Shown in pieces: positions 1 through 9,565 of a DNA stretch of 25,270 nucleotides. A program made the translations under genes and the position numbers. The DNA comes from Chara braunii (lineage: Eukaryota > Streptophyta > Charophyceae > Charales > Characeae). Below the pieces are notes generated by a model. That model saw only the letters and a list, made by a program, of their open reading frames with translations, had not been told where the DNA came from and did not search any database. Positions within the stretch are counted from its first letter, which is position 1, and each line of letters begins with the position of its first letter. The stretch covers positions 866,931 to 892,200 of the forward strand of contig BFEA01000545.1 in assembly GCA_003427395.1 (NCBI GenBank), written 5' to 3'.

Positions 1-755
1 CCCTTCCTCCCACCCGTTTTCATCAAGAAACGAGTGGGATAGCTACTTTCTCTCCTCACTCTGTCTCCGTCCGCCATAACCTCACGCAACAACTTTTTCA
101 ACTAACTCCTTTTCTACTCAACTAACGCTAAGACTAACAGCAAATTCGAACTCGCCGGCCCAAAAAAGCTCGGAAACAAGACCTCCCTCGCCCGCTTGCT
201 CTGAGAGTTGAGCGAGTAATGCAAATCTCGTTCTGCTCACTCAGGCCTTCTCCATAGCTCCACACACTAACTTTCTCTCTAACCTCCTACCTTACTAACC
301 AAACAGCCAAACTGACTTCATATTCGAACTCCCATGACCAAAAAACCCCTATCTAGTACCTACCCTCGCCCGATTTCGTTGAGAAATGGGCGAGCAACGC
401 TCTTCTCACCCCGCCATTGCCCCTTCTCCGTCGTTGTTTCCTCCGAATGAACCCGGAGTGAACTCGCGGCCAGGTTTATTCCCTTCTCCATCCGCCATCC
501 CGACTCTCTCTGCTGCTGCCCCGTCGCTCCCCACCAACCTGTCGCTCGGTCCGTCGCACTTCCTCCTCGCCATGCGCCATGGCTCATCTCTTGGCCATGC
601 CCGATCTCCCTCGCCCTCACCTCCAGCGCACCCGGACACGACCCCGGTCTAGGTTCACCCTTCGTTCTCTGCACTCCGTCCCCTCCACTTCGACCTCGAC
701 TATATTCACCTGGACAGCGCCCCTATTCAACCACTTCGGCTTGCCTACCTCCCAT

Positions 756-1561
756 GCGAAGAAGAATGGGCCAGCTCTGTCCCCCCACGCTACCGCCAGG
801 GATAACTATAGTCCACTGCGCGCAGTCTCTCCGATATACGCTAAACCGTTGCCAAGCCCGGCCTTCCCTGCCGGCTCTCCGGAGGAGAGGCAACTGTCAG
901 AGGGGAACTCCGAGAGAACCAGCTGTTACACGGCTCAACTAGTCCTTCGTCACTATACCTAAGTCCGACGGGCGGCCCACACGCAGCAGCAACGCATTGT
1001 CTCCCGGCGCCCTGCCCAAGCAGAGCCGCCTTCCCCTTTTTGAGCTCCCAACGGGCGGCTCACACAGACAACAGCTACAGTCCCGGGGCGCGGGCTGCAA
1101 GCCCGTAACGTGGTCTCAGGTACAGCAGGCCCTGGCGCCGGTCTCGGTGATAGTAGCCAATACTCAAATGCGGACTTAAAGGACCAAAAAAAAAAGGGGG
1201 GGGGGGGAGTTCCACGTGACCAGCAACCTGGATACTGCGGTCACGGCCCTGGTGCCCCCGCCTAGGCATAGTCCACCATCTTTCGGGCCCCAAAGGGCAT
1301 GCTCACACTCAGACCTCAGACGGTAGACGGCGGGAGAGGACCATATACCCGCAATAAACCCCGCCACCCTCAGACTGCAGCCTTACAGGCCTACCCCGAA
1401 CCGTGCCGTAGCCGCCCTCGTGCACCATCCTACGCCGCCCTATTTACCGCACAAGGTCGCACCGTCGTTGTCGATGTCGTCGTCCTCGCACGCGCGCTCG
1501 CCTCGGTCAAACGTACCACTCAAAAGAAAATATCCTTAACTGAATTCCTACTTAATCAAAA
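756..1561. other. About 805-bp segment present only in the left LTR copy
   Basis: The right LTR copy passes from CCTCCCAT (ending at 13929) straight into an AATAA-rich stretch, whereas the left copy carries this extra segment between the same two points. No target-site duplication, terminal inverted repeat or poly-A tail was seen, so a deletion from the right copy at short AT-rich repeats is at least as likely as an insertion here. The segment is GC-rich, repeats CGGGCGGC-CACAC near 968 and 1051, and holds an A10G12 homopurine run at 1186-1207. Confidence 0.7.
1186..1207 (+). repeat. A10G12 homopurine tract
   Basis: Ten A residues are followed directly by twelve G residues. A run like this can form unusual DNA structures and is error-prone in sequencing, so its exact length is uncertain. 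Confidence 0.9.
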
Positions 1562-1785
1562 ATAATAAATAATAAGAATATCATTAAACAAAACGACAGA
1601 TGTGCGCGCCGGCTTTATGATAAACAACAGAAAAGAATCACGCGCACCCTAAACGTGCGCGCCCACACAGTCTCTATTATAGTCAACCATCCAGTCAACG
1701 TAAGTCACAGACACAACCGCGCCTAGCGCGGTATACTTAAACTTCATCCAAAACTATTTCCTGTCACTTGCAAAAACCAGGGCGG

Positions 1786-1803
1786 ATACCCTTGTAAGGG
1801 TAT
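1786..1803. repeat. Subterminal palindrome of LTR A, left copy
   Basis: ATACCCTTGTAAGGGTAT: an 8-bp perfect inverted repeat around GT, lying 11 bp inside the TGTCGG terminus. With a 1-nt mismatch the arms extend to GCG/CGC on the outside. The same palindrome is at 14154-14171 in the right copy. The related LTR at 15183 has a different hairpin in the same place. Confidence 0.9.
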
Positions 1804-2095
1804 TCGCACCGACAGCTTACCGGACCATATTAAGCGACGTCCCTGTCACTTCGCCAAATCAGAAAGCTATAAATGCATCCGAACTCCAAATGCTGACAAA
1901 AGAGGAACCAATCCGATTAGCCGACAAACACAGGGTAGAGGCCTCCATCAAACCATGCCTCCACAACTATATGCTGACAGGTTTCTAACCCGGGTTCTCA
2001 CCGCCCCGACATTAGGACGCTGACAGCATAAGTTCCAAAGACATTCTCAATCATCCTTTCCCCGGTCCTAGACAACCTTCGGCTTCTCGTTGGGT

Positions 2096-2123
2096 GTCCC
2101 TAGTCCTGGCCAAAACTAGGGAC
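2096..2123. repeat. 9-bp perfect hairpin
   Basis: GTCCCTAGT (2096-2104) pairs with ACTAGGGAC (2115-2123) across a 10-nt loop. Confidence 0.85.
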
Positions 2124-2145
2124 GCAGGCCCTAACCGAGACCTTT

Positions 2146-2163
2146 GAAGGCACTCTCGCCTTC
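2146..2163. repeat. 6-bp perfect hairpin
   Basis: GAAGGC and GCCTTC flank the 6-nt loop ACTCTC. GAGAG-T-CTCTC follows about 10 bp further on. Confidence 0.7.
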
Positions 2164-2230
2164 CTTCTCAGAGAGTCTCTCGCAATCAAATACACATATG
2201 TATATTTGTATACTTAATATCCACTCAGCT

Positions 2231-2254
2231 CTTTCTGTAGTCGAGTACAGAAAG
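2231..2254. repeat. 8-bp perfect hairpin
   Basis: CTTTCTGT (2231-2238) pairs with ACAGAAAG (2247-2254) around an 8-nt loop. Confidence 0.85.
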
Positions 2255-3061
2255 GCTAGGTCTCCATCTTGGCCCACCATAGCCTGGCTGATCGGACCAG
2301 GACTACGACCCACCACATTGTTATTTTAGCGGCAGTACCTTCGTTGGTTACGCAACGATAGGTTTTCTCCTGATAAGCATTCAAGCAGGATTTTCCAAAA
2401 AAACTCAACCTTCACTATCCCACGGACTCACGGAGTAGTTTCCCTGGGGCGGGCAACTCCCCTTAAACTCTTACTCCGCGACCCCGCAGCCAGGTTGCGC
2501 CGGCTCGCAGCCATCCCCTGGGGTTACGCCCTAGAGGTATTAACCTTTACCGTTTAGCTTGGTGTTCCTCCAATATGTCCCATAACTAGCACAAGTGGTT
2601 AGGCGGAGCGTCGCAAAACTAATCACGGGCCCACTACGAGATTACGCAGGGGTCTGAAGGCATTTACCAACTCTCCCACAAAAGGCATGGCATCCTTCGC
2701 ACAATCACAAACAAAATTACCGCTAGGTCCACAAGGCCGTGACCCCTGACTTGATTAGAGTCAGCAGTCACCCATCCTTAGACGTTTCTCGCCCTACACT
2801 CTTTTGCGACTTTCTCAAACATCTCAAGCAAATGTGGCCCCTTTTCGTCAGACTTTATCAACTCAAACACTGCTTACCATGCCCTTAAATCCATTAACTA
2901 CCTTTCACATGAAGGAGGTCTCTCTCAATAGGTCTCCCAACCATCCCTCTCTTCCTAGGATGAGCTATCACACGACCCTTTTTAAAACACCTCCCTTTTT
3001 GGGGATGAGTCCTCCAATAAATAACATTACCACCTTCCTTAATCTGAAGGGGTCTCAATCA

Positions 3062-3170
3062 TAGAACAACTCAACCATAGAACAACTCAAACTGAGAGGC
3101 CTACTTATGGGTCCTCTCCACAACTCAACCACGAACCAACTCAACTAAAGGGCCTGCTTATGGGCCCTTT
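3062..3170. repeat. Two-unit 53-bp repeat, each unit ending in a CTTATGG hairpin with a different stem
   Basis: Each unit starts with AACTCAAC-type repeats and ends in a hairpin. Unit 1 has GAGAGGCC (3094-3101), loop TACTTATG, then GG-t-CCTCTC (3110-3118). Unit 2 has AAAGGGCC (3147-3154), loop TGCTTATG, then GGCCCTTT (3163-3170), a perfect 8-bp stem. The outer arms differ (GAGAGG versus AAAGGG) but each matches its own partner, while the loop is nearly constant. The CC...CTTATGG core is also that of the array at 10.3-11.2 kb. Confidence 0.75.
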
Positions 3171-4216
3171 TTGCGACTTAACCATAAAACACCCGGCATG
3201 GCAAGTATTCGAGTCTCAAAGACTCGCAAAAATCCCCTAGGATCCTCACACTTTCACAATAACAGACTGCACTCCCTCTCCTCACACTCGGCCCTGTCCT
3301 GCCTGTAGGCAGACCACACGAGTATACCGAAGAGGAGACAGTTCACATCCATTCAATCTCATAAAATCCACACAATCCAATGCACATGAGATGCATTCCA
3401 CACATCTCTCACACAAACTCATCATATATCAAGATAGAACCACACATGTGAGAGTGATTGCGATCGTCATATACAAAAGACAGTCTCGGATAAGGCCTCA
3501 ATTCAATATATACACAGGAAACGATACCCCAGCTCAAACACGAGCCAAATGTTTCGAATTACATATATACACTCGGAGTTGAACAATCTCAACTCAAATC
3601 GTCACTGGTATCACACAAGAACACCTGCGGTCTCCCGAAGGAAAGCTATAGCTAAAACAGTTTGATCACGACGCAGCCATACTTCTCAATCCGAGCGGCC
3701 CAAGTAATTCAAGACATATCCAGATACCCCAGGACAGGTACGACTAGAAGTCATCCATACACAAGTCTTACAACCGTCTTCCTAGGCTAGAGAGCCTATC
3801 TCCCACACGCTGAGGTTTCTTCCCAGGCTCCTCCTATCACTCACACCTATACAACCATCCAGGCCTGGACACGACGTAGGTCTCATACCTTCTTCTCTCA
3901 GTCAGTAGGCCTAGTAGAACAAACCCTTATTTCGTAACAATACCGTCAGGGTCACTCCGTGCTCCATCTACTCGAGACATTCCGATAACATGATGTGAGG
4001 TAGACCTAACATACCCCATATATACGGTTACTCTATTGGGGTTCTTCCTGCCTACTACTTGAGCTACCTTACCGGACCATTATTACGAAAATCCCTTCCC
4101 TCTGTACGCTGTGCCTACCTACAACAGCTATACGATTGGGATTTCCCGCTTGCATTTACAGTCTGCTTAAATTTCCAGGCCCTTCTCACACAAACCCTTC
4201 TCCTTCACGACTACAT

Positions 4217-5720
4217 TCATGAGGCAGTGCTCGACACTCCATCTCGCCGCAAAGCCTCCTTCTGTGTTCCTTCAGGGATGGTTGGGTCGATATGCTCCCT
4301 AGCCCTGTTGAAAACACCTCCCTCAATATTTGTCCTTATCAGACCGCTTGCTTCATCGGCCCTTCGTTCTCGACAAAACTTCATTATGTGCCCTTCCTTG
4401 GCACAATGTCTGCAAATGTCTTCTCCCCAACCCACTTTCTTCCCTCCAGAGCATCCTTTGCTGCCACCGCGTTCCTTTTTTCCGTGCCCCTCATTCCTGC
4501 AACTCTCTCCAGCTTTTCGCTTTTGGCCCCGTCCACCGGCCACTTGGCCTTGTGTCACTCGTGGTATCGGCGGCTGTAATGGCCTCATACCCAAGGCTGG
4601 CTGAAGCTGGACTGCAGGGGGCCTCGGTGGCATCACCTCCATTTATGGGCCCAACCAACTGCCTTGTACACAGGGCAGATATGAACCATATATGGGTATT
4701 GGCCCTACTTGACCGCATGACTCCCACTGCCCGTATAGCGAACGCTCAATCGGCGGGGGCCTCCCTTGTGCTGCTCTGCCTTCCACCTCTTGCGGTGTAG
4801 CCCCCACCTGTCGTGAGCACTGCCCCTTTTCGGTACCCTGACCTTCCTGGGTCTGATTCCTTACCTTCCGCCGAGCCTTCGTCAACTTGGGAGGTTCGGG
4901 CTTCCCTTTTTCACCCATCACCCCCTCTTCCTTGCCTCCTTGAGGGGCGCGACCAATCTTTCCCCAACGATCACATACCACTTCTGCCCAGTGCTCTGGC
5001 CACCACTTATTCCTTTGCCTCTCCCATACCGCAGCTGCGGATGCTTCCACGTTAATGAGCCCCCTCCTCGGATCAGGCGCAATAACAGGCAGGACCATAC
5101 TAGCCTCCTGCTCCTCCATTATTTCGATGAATCCCTCGCCTCCGTCCCTTTCCGGGGTGCAGGCTCGTCCCTCCGAGGTTCCCTTGTGGAGGAGTAACTT
5201 TTGATGTCTCTGCCTCACTTCGCTCAGTCGGCTCACTCAATGCTCCCTCAGAGGCCTTCCTTTTGTCATTCCTGGCCTCTTCCAACCGTGCTAACCTCTC
5301 TTCCAATACCCGTACTTGTCTTTGTAGACCACTTAACTCTGCTTGCGATGGTGCGCCCGCAACCGGTGGCACAGAGCATTCCCCACGTTGGCTTTCTATT
5401 CCATCTTCTGGGAATCTTAGCCTTAAGGAACATTCCAATTCATCCCACGTTTTCGCCTTCTGCTTGAGGGTATACACCTCCTCACTTAGCCTTTCACAAA
5501 CGAACAAAAGGAACATGCACCACATTACTTTCTTGTCCCACGTCTTCATAAGGCAAAAATCATGAAAGTCACGTAGGAAGCCAGACAAGTTCCTTCCTTG
5601 GAACAACAAAATACGGAGGTCTGGAGGCATCGACTCTTGCAGTGCCTCGCGCAACAACACCTTCATCTGGCACGAATTCCTCCAACGCAGGATCTTGGCG
5701 AAGCCGCTCTCTTCTGCCAT
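4217..5720 (-). pseudogene. gag: Gag-like nucleocapsid protein, interrupted by two frame changes
   Basis: Three minus-strand frames follow one another: 5720-5100, about 5150-4643, and 4642-4217. The first (206 aa) begins at an ATG with a favourable context (ATCATGG), has a helical, tryptophan-bearing segment at residues 40-103 like the Retrotrans_gag fold (W..L...L..RF), then a leucine-rich coiled coil at about 128-150 and a charged tail. The second is basic and proline/glutamine-rich. The third carries one zinc knuckle, C-X2-C-X4-H-X4-C (C77, C80, H85, C90; positions 4414-4373), in a Lys/Arg/Gly-rich setting that would bind RNA. Gag packages element RNA in cytoplasmic particles. The frame changes could be mutations, sequence errors or introns. 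No pol follows. It lies downstream of the tRNA-Asp PBS in the same orientation. Confidence 0.75.
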
Positions 5721-5961
5721 GATGCTGACAACAGTCTGTTACGCACAACGGGCAATAGATTATCAAAAAGTGATTCAAGTAAGCTCAGACAGACAAAGGC
5801 AAACTACTAACACCTAAATCACGCTATCTACCATTTATCTCATGCAACCAGGCCTCAACCCCTAGTTACCCTGACACTTATCTTTATATCTACGGTAATG
5901 GATAGAGAGACGACCACAGCCAAGCCAAAAGAGACGCATTTAGTAGGAGAGAAGGCATTCA

Positions 5962-6636
5962 CTATCTAACTACTGCTACCTGAATCTCATCCCAGTCTCC
6001 TACTCCCTCATCTGGGTCATGGGAACTAGAATATGCGTCGACCACATTAGCCATGGTCCTGAGCCACTGACTAGGAGGAGAAAACCTTAGGTCCAGATAC
6101 AATCCATTTACCAGCTCGCATGTATAGCACCCACTCCCCCATTCCCGTGTTTTCAAAGCGGCGTCAGCTGCTGCCACTATCCTCGCCTGTCCACCAAAAC
6201 ACTTCTCAATGAGAAACTCGGGCAGGATGACCCGTAGTGGCGCTGACGGAAGCACAAACTCCTCAACATGCTTGATCTCTGTACGAGTCAGCACTTGCTC
6301 TTCTCCATCGAAAGACACTTCCTTCGCCCACCTCCCTTCGGCTGCCTCAGCCACTCTCAAAGGCCTCGTGAGCAGGCTCCTGTGCCCAAGTGCCAACTCA
6401 ACCCCATGCCCGACCCAGAATGAGGAAGAGGCATACAGAGTCACCCTCACGATCGCGCATCCCTGATCATCATCAAGACCGAGCTCGATCCAGGCGAAAA
6501 TATCTTTGCCTATCAATGCGCCCCACCAGGAAGAGATATAGTCTCCCTCCTTGACACGCCTTGGCAAGGAAATCTCAAGCTTATCTCCCTTCTTGACAGG
6601 CAAGGTCACACTGGGATTTTCCTTAGCATAAGGCAT
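5962..6636 (-). CDS. Uncharacterised 224-aa protein upstream of gag
   Basis: This is the longest uninterrupted frame in the window, longer than chance easily gives. It starts at the first ATG after an in-frame TGA about 40 nt upstream. The product is soluble-looking with no signal peptide or membrane segment. Its first 30 residues are lysine-rich and beta-like (LPVKKGDKLEISLPRR). The middle has several Trp and Gly residues, and the C-terminus is acidic (DPDEGVGDWDE). There is one Cys-x-x-Cys (CYTC) late in the chain but no zinc-finger pattern, no protease D-T/S-G and no polymerase motif. It lies between the PBS/leader and gag on the same strand, 241 bp from gag, so it may be an extra element-encoded ORF or a captured gene fragment. 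I do not recognise the family. Confidence 0.55.
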   Translation of the reverse strand: MPYAKENPSVTLPVKKGDKLEISLPRRVKEGDYISSWWGALIGKDIFAWIELGLDDDQGCAIVRVTLYASSSFWVGHGVELALGHRSLLTRPLRVAEAAEGRWAKEVSFDGEEQVLTRTEIKHVEEFVLPSAPLRVILPEFLIEKCFGGQARIVAAADAALKTREWGSGCYTCELVNGLYLDLRFSPPSQWLRTMANVVDAYSSSHDPDEGVGDWDEIQVAVVR

Positions 6637-7872
6637 CCTGAGTTGCCTTCGCTCTGGTCTGGGTTCTGCCCATCACAGAAAGAACGTCCAGCATACGCTT
6701 TTAGTTACCATGCTAATAATCGTGTTCAAGCATCTATACCCTTATTTGAGTAGCAGTCTAAACACATAAAAACGCCTATAGGTTAATAATTGGACTCGAG
6801 ATGCTCACATAAATCCTGGCAGACTGATAATTCAAATGCATACCTCAGATGCATAACCTACATAAATATTTCTGACAAGGATAATTATCAAAGGACTATA
6901 ATCACCAAGTACATAGCCTCACACGATAAGACGCCAGGCAAGCTTACTCAGACAGTATCCGGCATATAGGACTGAGTTCAACATATAACTCAAATAGAAA
7001 TGCCCTCAGACGATTAGTCTCAGGTCCTTAGTTTCAACTCATAGATTCCAGTGGATGGTCCAACCCTAGAAGGGGCTCAAAGCAATGGTCTACATTGTAT
7101 ACCCTCCACTATCAGGCGCCACACAAGTCTACTATTTCTCGTAGTCCTTTCTATTGGGGTCTTACCACGGTGCTCACTGCATCTCTTTACTGCCTTATAC
7201 GCCTAATTTCAAACATACCATGCGGAGCAAGCCTCAGACTTCTATGGCCATACAACTCGAGCAACTACTTAGAACCCAAATTTCAGGATCCCAATTCATA
7301 CTCGTACAGACTCTCAATATCCCTGACCTAACTCTCCTCGAAGTCCCTTAACGACTTCTAACACAGTAGGCTTCCTTTACTCATTCTATGCCTCGCCCTA
7401 AAAGCCAAAGTGCTATATTGCATCCTTGACCGCTCGGGTAACTTCCCTTAGCCATTCTGGGCGCCTTACACGACCAACTCCCACAACCACCACACTTAGC
7501 CTTGTTGATACCGCCTCATCCTACCTTAGTTGTATCAAACATACCAATCATCGCCCAAACCCATCAACTATCAAAGTCAGAAGAGCTATCCACTCCAACT
7601 ACCGTCATACCAGTCAAAGTACGCAAGGTGCATAATCGAAGTACGTGCGCGCATAGTCAACGTACGTGGGTGCATAGTCAAAGCTTATCCCTTTCGCGCC
7701 ACCCTCACTGCGCCGAACAGAACCAACTCGCACAATCACCTCTCGCTCGGTCTCTATCTAATACCAACAATCGACTAACCAGGAAAGTCAAGAGAAACTT
7801 CTTAATTTCCCTATTTCTCACATTCCCATACCCGGATGTCATTCCACCAGGGACAACGGTAGGCAGCCTTTA
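6637..7872 (-). other. Untranslated leader between the PBS and the 224-aa ORF
   Basis: No convincing ORF. The sequence is AT-richer than its flanks and contains the short tandem repeat at 7615-7680. On the minus strand, pyrimidine-rich sequence followed by CAG or TCAG just before the ATG at 6636 could serve as a splice acceptor. Confidence 0.4.
7615..7680. repeat. Short tandem repeat, about 21-22 bp, three units
   Basis: GTACG...GCATA-TC recurs at 7619, 7641 and 7662 with small changes. The units contain GTGCGCGCATAGTC and GTGGGTGCATAGTC. Confidence 0.7.
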
Positions 7873-7890
7873 TCCCCGGCAACGGCGCCA
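7873..7890 (-). promoter_or_regulatory. Primer-binding site complementary to tRNA-Asp
   Basis: On the minus strand the site reads TGGCGCCGTTGCCGGGGA, an exact 18-nt complement of the 3' end of plant cytosolic tRNA-Asp as I recall it (TCCCCGGCAACGGCGCCA, seen here on the plus strand). The same PBS is known from many plant Ty3/Gypsy elements. It lies two bases (GC) from an LTR end reading CCCAACA, the usual spacing. It proves that the sequence to its right (7893 upward) is a 5' LTR and that the element is transcribed leftward. Confidence 0.9.
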
Positions 7891-7892
7891 GC

Positions 7893-8860
7893 TGTTGGGC
7901 ACATCAGTCTGGCACCGCATGCGGCAGCGCGGGACCCTCTCGGCCGCGTCACGCAGGAGTTGGACCAACCTTGCCGCAAACACACAGATGAAGCTTCCTT
8001 AGGCCGCTCCGGCCGAGTGCGCCAGCCATACCTCTCGCGAGTCCCTACGCCAGGATAGGGCATACGCGAGGCACAACTTACCTCCACCTTACGGGAGTTG
8101 TCACCTCCCTTCAGTGGGCGTATCCCTGCCAAGCTACCAGTTCACAGTACGAAAGCTAATCAGTTGCAATCGCAGAGATGGACCAGCCGAGGGCGTTTCT
8201 CGTTCGCTGTAGCATAGGGGGTACGAGCGGTAATACGCCTATCGGACCCGCACGCGAACCAACATCTTGGGGGGCTGAAGTCCCAAGCGCGGCTCGACGT
8301 CGGTCGACTAGGACGCATCCCACACAACACGCGCACACCACTTTACGAACACAAAAATAAAGCACACACGCACGCACATACAACACGACACCGCTCCTAG
8401 TCCCTCGGTAGCCAACCCATAACTTTTCGATGCGAACGTACAGTGGGCGTCGCGCGCGAGGCTTAGTATAAAATTGCGCGGACGCAGGGCCTACTCATAT
8501 CGACTAGCAATGCAAACGTATGCAAGCAGTCGCGATGATGGCGTACCATGTAGTACCCATAATCATGCAGTCCTTGTTAATCTCGAGGGTCGCATTCGAC
8601 ACTCAAGTGTCGGCTGACACGCGTCTTGAGGGTTAATCTCTCGACGCTGGACAACCGCCATGCGCGGTTGAAGACCACACACCCTCTTCTGCACTCTCTG
8701 CAGAGCGGGTGGTACACAAGTTCGCGCCTGTGGTGACAGTCGTTTCTTGCGGCCTTGGGGATAAGTCCTACTCCAAGTCTGGGCAAAAGTCAAGAGGTTT
8801 GACTTTGAAGGCTGCCACGGACTATAATGTCCAACCATGAAAACTCTAAAAAGCAAAGGG
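7893..8860 (-). mobile_element. LTR family B, 5' LTR copy adjoining the PBS
   Basis: The 3' end is fixed at 7893 by the PBS; on the plus strand the LTR starts TGTTGGG. Its extent to about 8860 comes from similarity, in inverse orientation, to 19205-20130. Exact shared blocks include a 17-mer around TCCTAGTCGACC (8298-8314 and 19721-19737), TACCCCCTATGCTAC (8223-8209 and 19813-19827), and the stem-loop CGACACTTGAGTGTCG (8612-8597 and 19441-19456). A CAACCGC/GCGGTTG hairpin is at 8652-8670. On the minus strand AGGTAAGT (8083-8076) is a consensus splice donor that is conserved in all three copies. The outer LTR boundary and a matching 3' LTR were not found. Confidence 0.75.
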
Positions 8861-9273
8861 ATAACAGAGGGTCCTCCTTTTCTCTCAAGCCATAATCTCG
8901 TTAGCCCTTATACACAAATACAGTAGGTCTCTCAAATACTCAAGGTACTCGTAAACATATGAGGGTTAATTATTTAGGACGATCACTTCTCACAGTCATA
9001 GTGGACCACCCCCTCAACCATATGTGCATGTAATCGCAGGCAATCATATCCAGAGTCCGAACCACGAACGCACCTGCAATCACATCAAAGATTCATCCAG
9101 AAGTCCACGCACTACACGGGGTCAACTTCAACCATTCCTTGCACTCATACCCCTCGTTTTAGACATACAAGCCTCACTCGTGCAACTCTTAAATAAATAC
9201 TCAGTACTTTTGTTGGATGACCATTCAATAAAGTACGGATAAAAACACAACAAAACAGTTCAATCACAAGGCT
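8861..9273. other. Unassigned sequence
   Basis: No ORF, RNA or repeat was recognised. It may include the outer end of LTR B, whose boundary could not be set. Confidence 0.4.
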
Positions 9274-9464
9274 AAAGCCTTTAGGTTGAGTGGCAGGAGT
9301 GGATTGGAGTTGAATCGTAAACCGACGAATCGACAACCGACCTGTTATCAGTGATAACAGAAGATGATNAAAGCCTTTAGGTTGAGTGGCAGGAGTGGAT
9401 TGGAGTTGAATCGTAAACCGACGAATCGACAACCGACCTGTTATCAGTGATAACAGAAGATGAT
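9274..9464. repeat. Exact 95-bp tandem duplication separated by one N
   Basis: 9274-9368 and 9370-9464 are identical, with N at 9369 between them. Each copy ends near the perfect 9-bp inverted repeat CTGTTATCAGTGATAACAG (9342-9360 and 9438-9456). Perfect identity on either side of an undetermined base suggests two contig ends that overlap but were not merged, rather than a biological duplication. Confidence 0.85.
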
Positions 9465-9565
9465 CCTCGTAGGATCAAGCTGAAACTAGTCCAAGTCCTG
9501 AATCGAATGTCCAAGAAAGGCCTGTACCATAAGACAGGTCAATGCCCAAGCTAGATCATCAGCAT

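Larger units (their letters stand above)
1..1814 (-). mobile_element. LTR family A, left copy (3' LTR of a minus-strand element), cut by the window edge
   Basis: Positions 1-755 match 13185-13929 and 1562-1814 match 13930-14182 almost base for base (about 95% by eye), so this is one of two copies of a long direct repeat. The inner end is sharp: both copies share sequence up to ...GCACCGACA and then diverge. Read on the minus strand the repeat starts TGTCGG, the TG expected of an LTR end, and the sequence just before it (GGGACGTCGCTTAATA...) recurs before another TGTCGG at 15183. That fixes the orientation as minus and makes this the 3' LTR. A TATAATAG string lies on the minus strand near 1675-1682. 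The other LTR end is outside the window. The small ORFs inside look like chance. Confidence 0.75.
1815..4216 (-). mobile_element. 3' internal region of the minus-strand element; no coding sequence recognised
   Basis: This stretch lies between the end of gag and the family A 3' LTR, where pol would be expected. No reading frame with protease, reverse transcriptase, RNase H or integrase motifs was recognised; the longest frames are short and unrelated to each other. It is rich in perfect hairpins, listed separately (2096-2123, 2146-2163, 2231-2254, 3094-3118, 3147-3170). The last 40 bp before the LTR contain GGGACGTCGCTTAATA on the minus strand, shared with the end of the plus-strand element at 15.15 kb. 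A clean polypurine tract was not seen. The element is therefore non-autonomous, or pol is lost. Confidence 0.5.

Noticed and set aside
386-962. Ser/Pro-rich ORFs in the left LTR, also present at 13591-13935
   Set aside because: They are in both LTR copies, with different frames open on both strands, and reflect CT-rich LTR sequence rather than a protein.
1128-1141. Second PBS (TGGCGCCGGTC)
   Set aside because: Only about nine bases match the tRNA-Asp complement and no LTR end adjoins it.
4059-4800. Plus-strand ORFs of 181 and 156 codons
   Set aside because: They lie opposite the gag reading frames and show no domain; they are antisense shadows.
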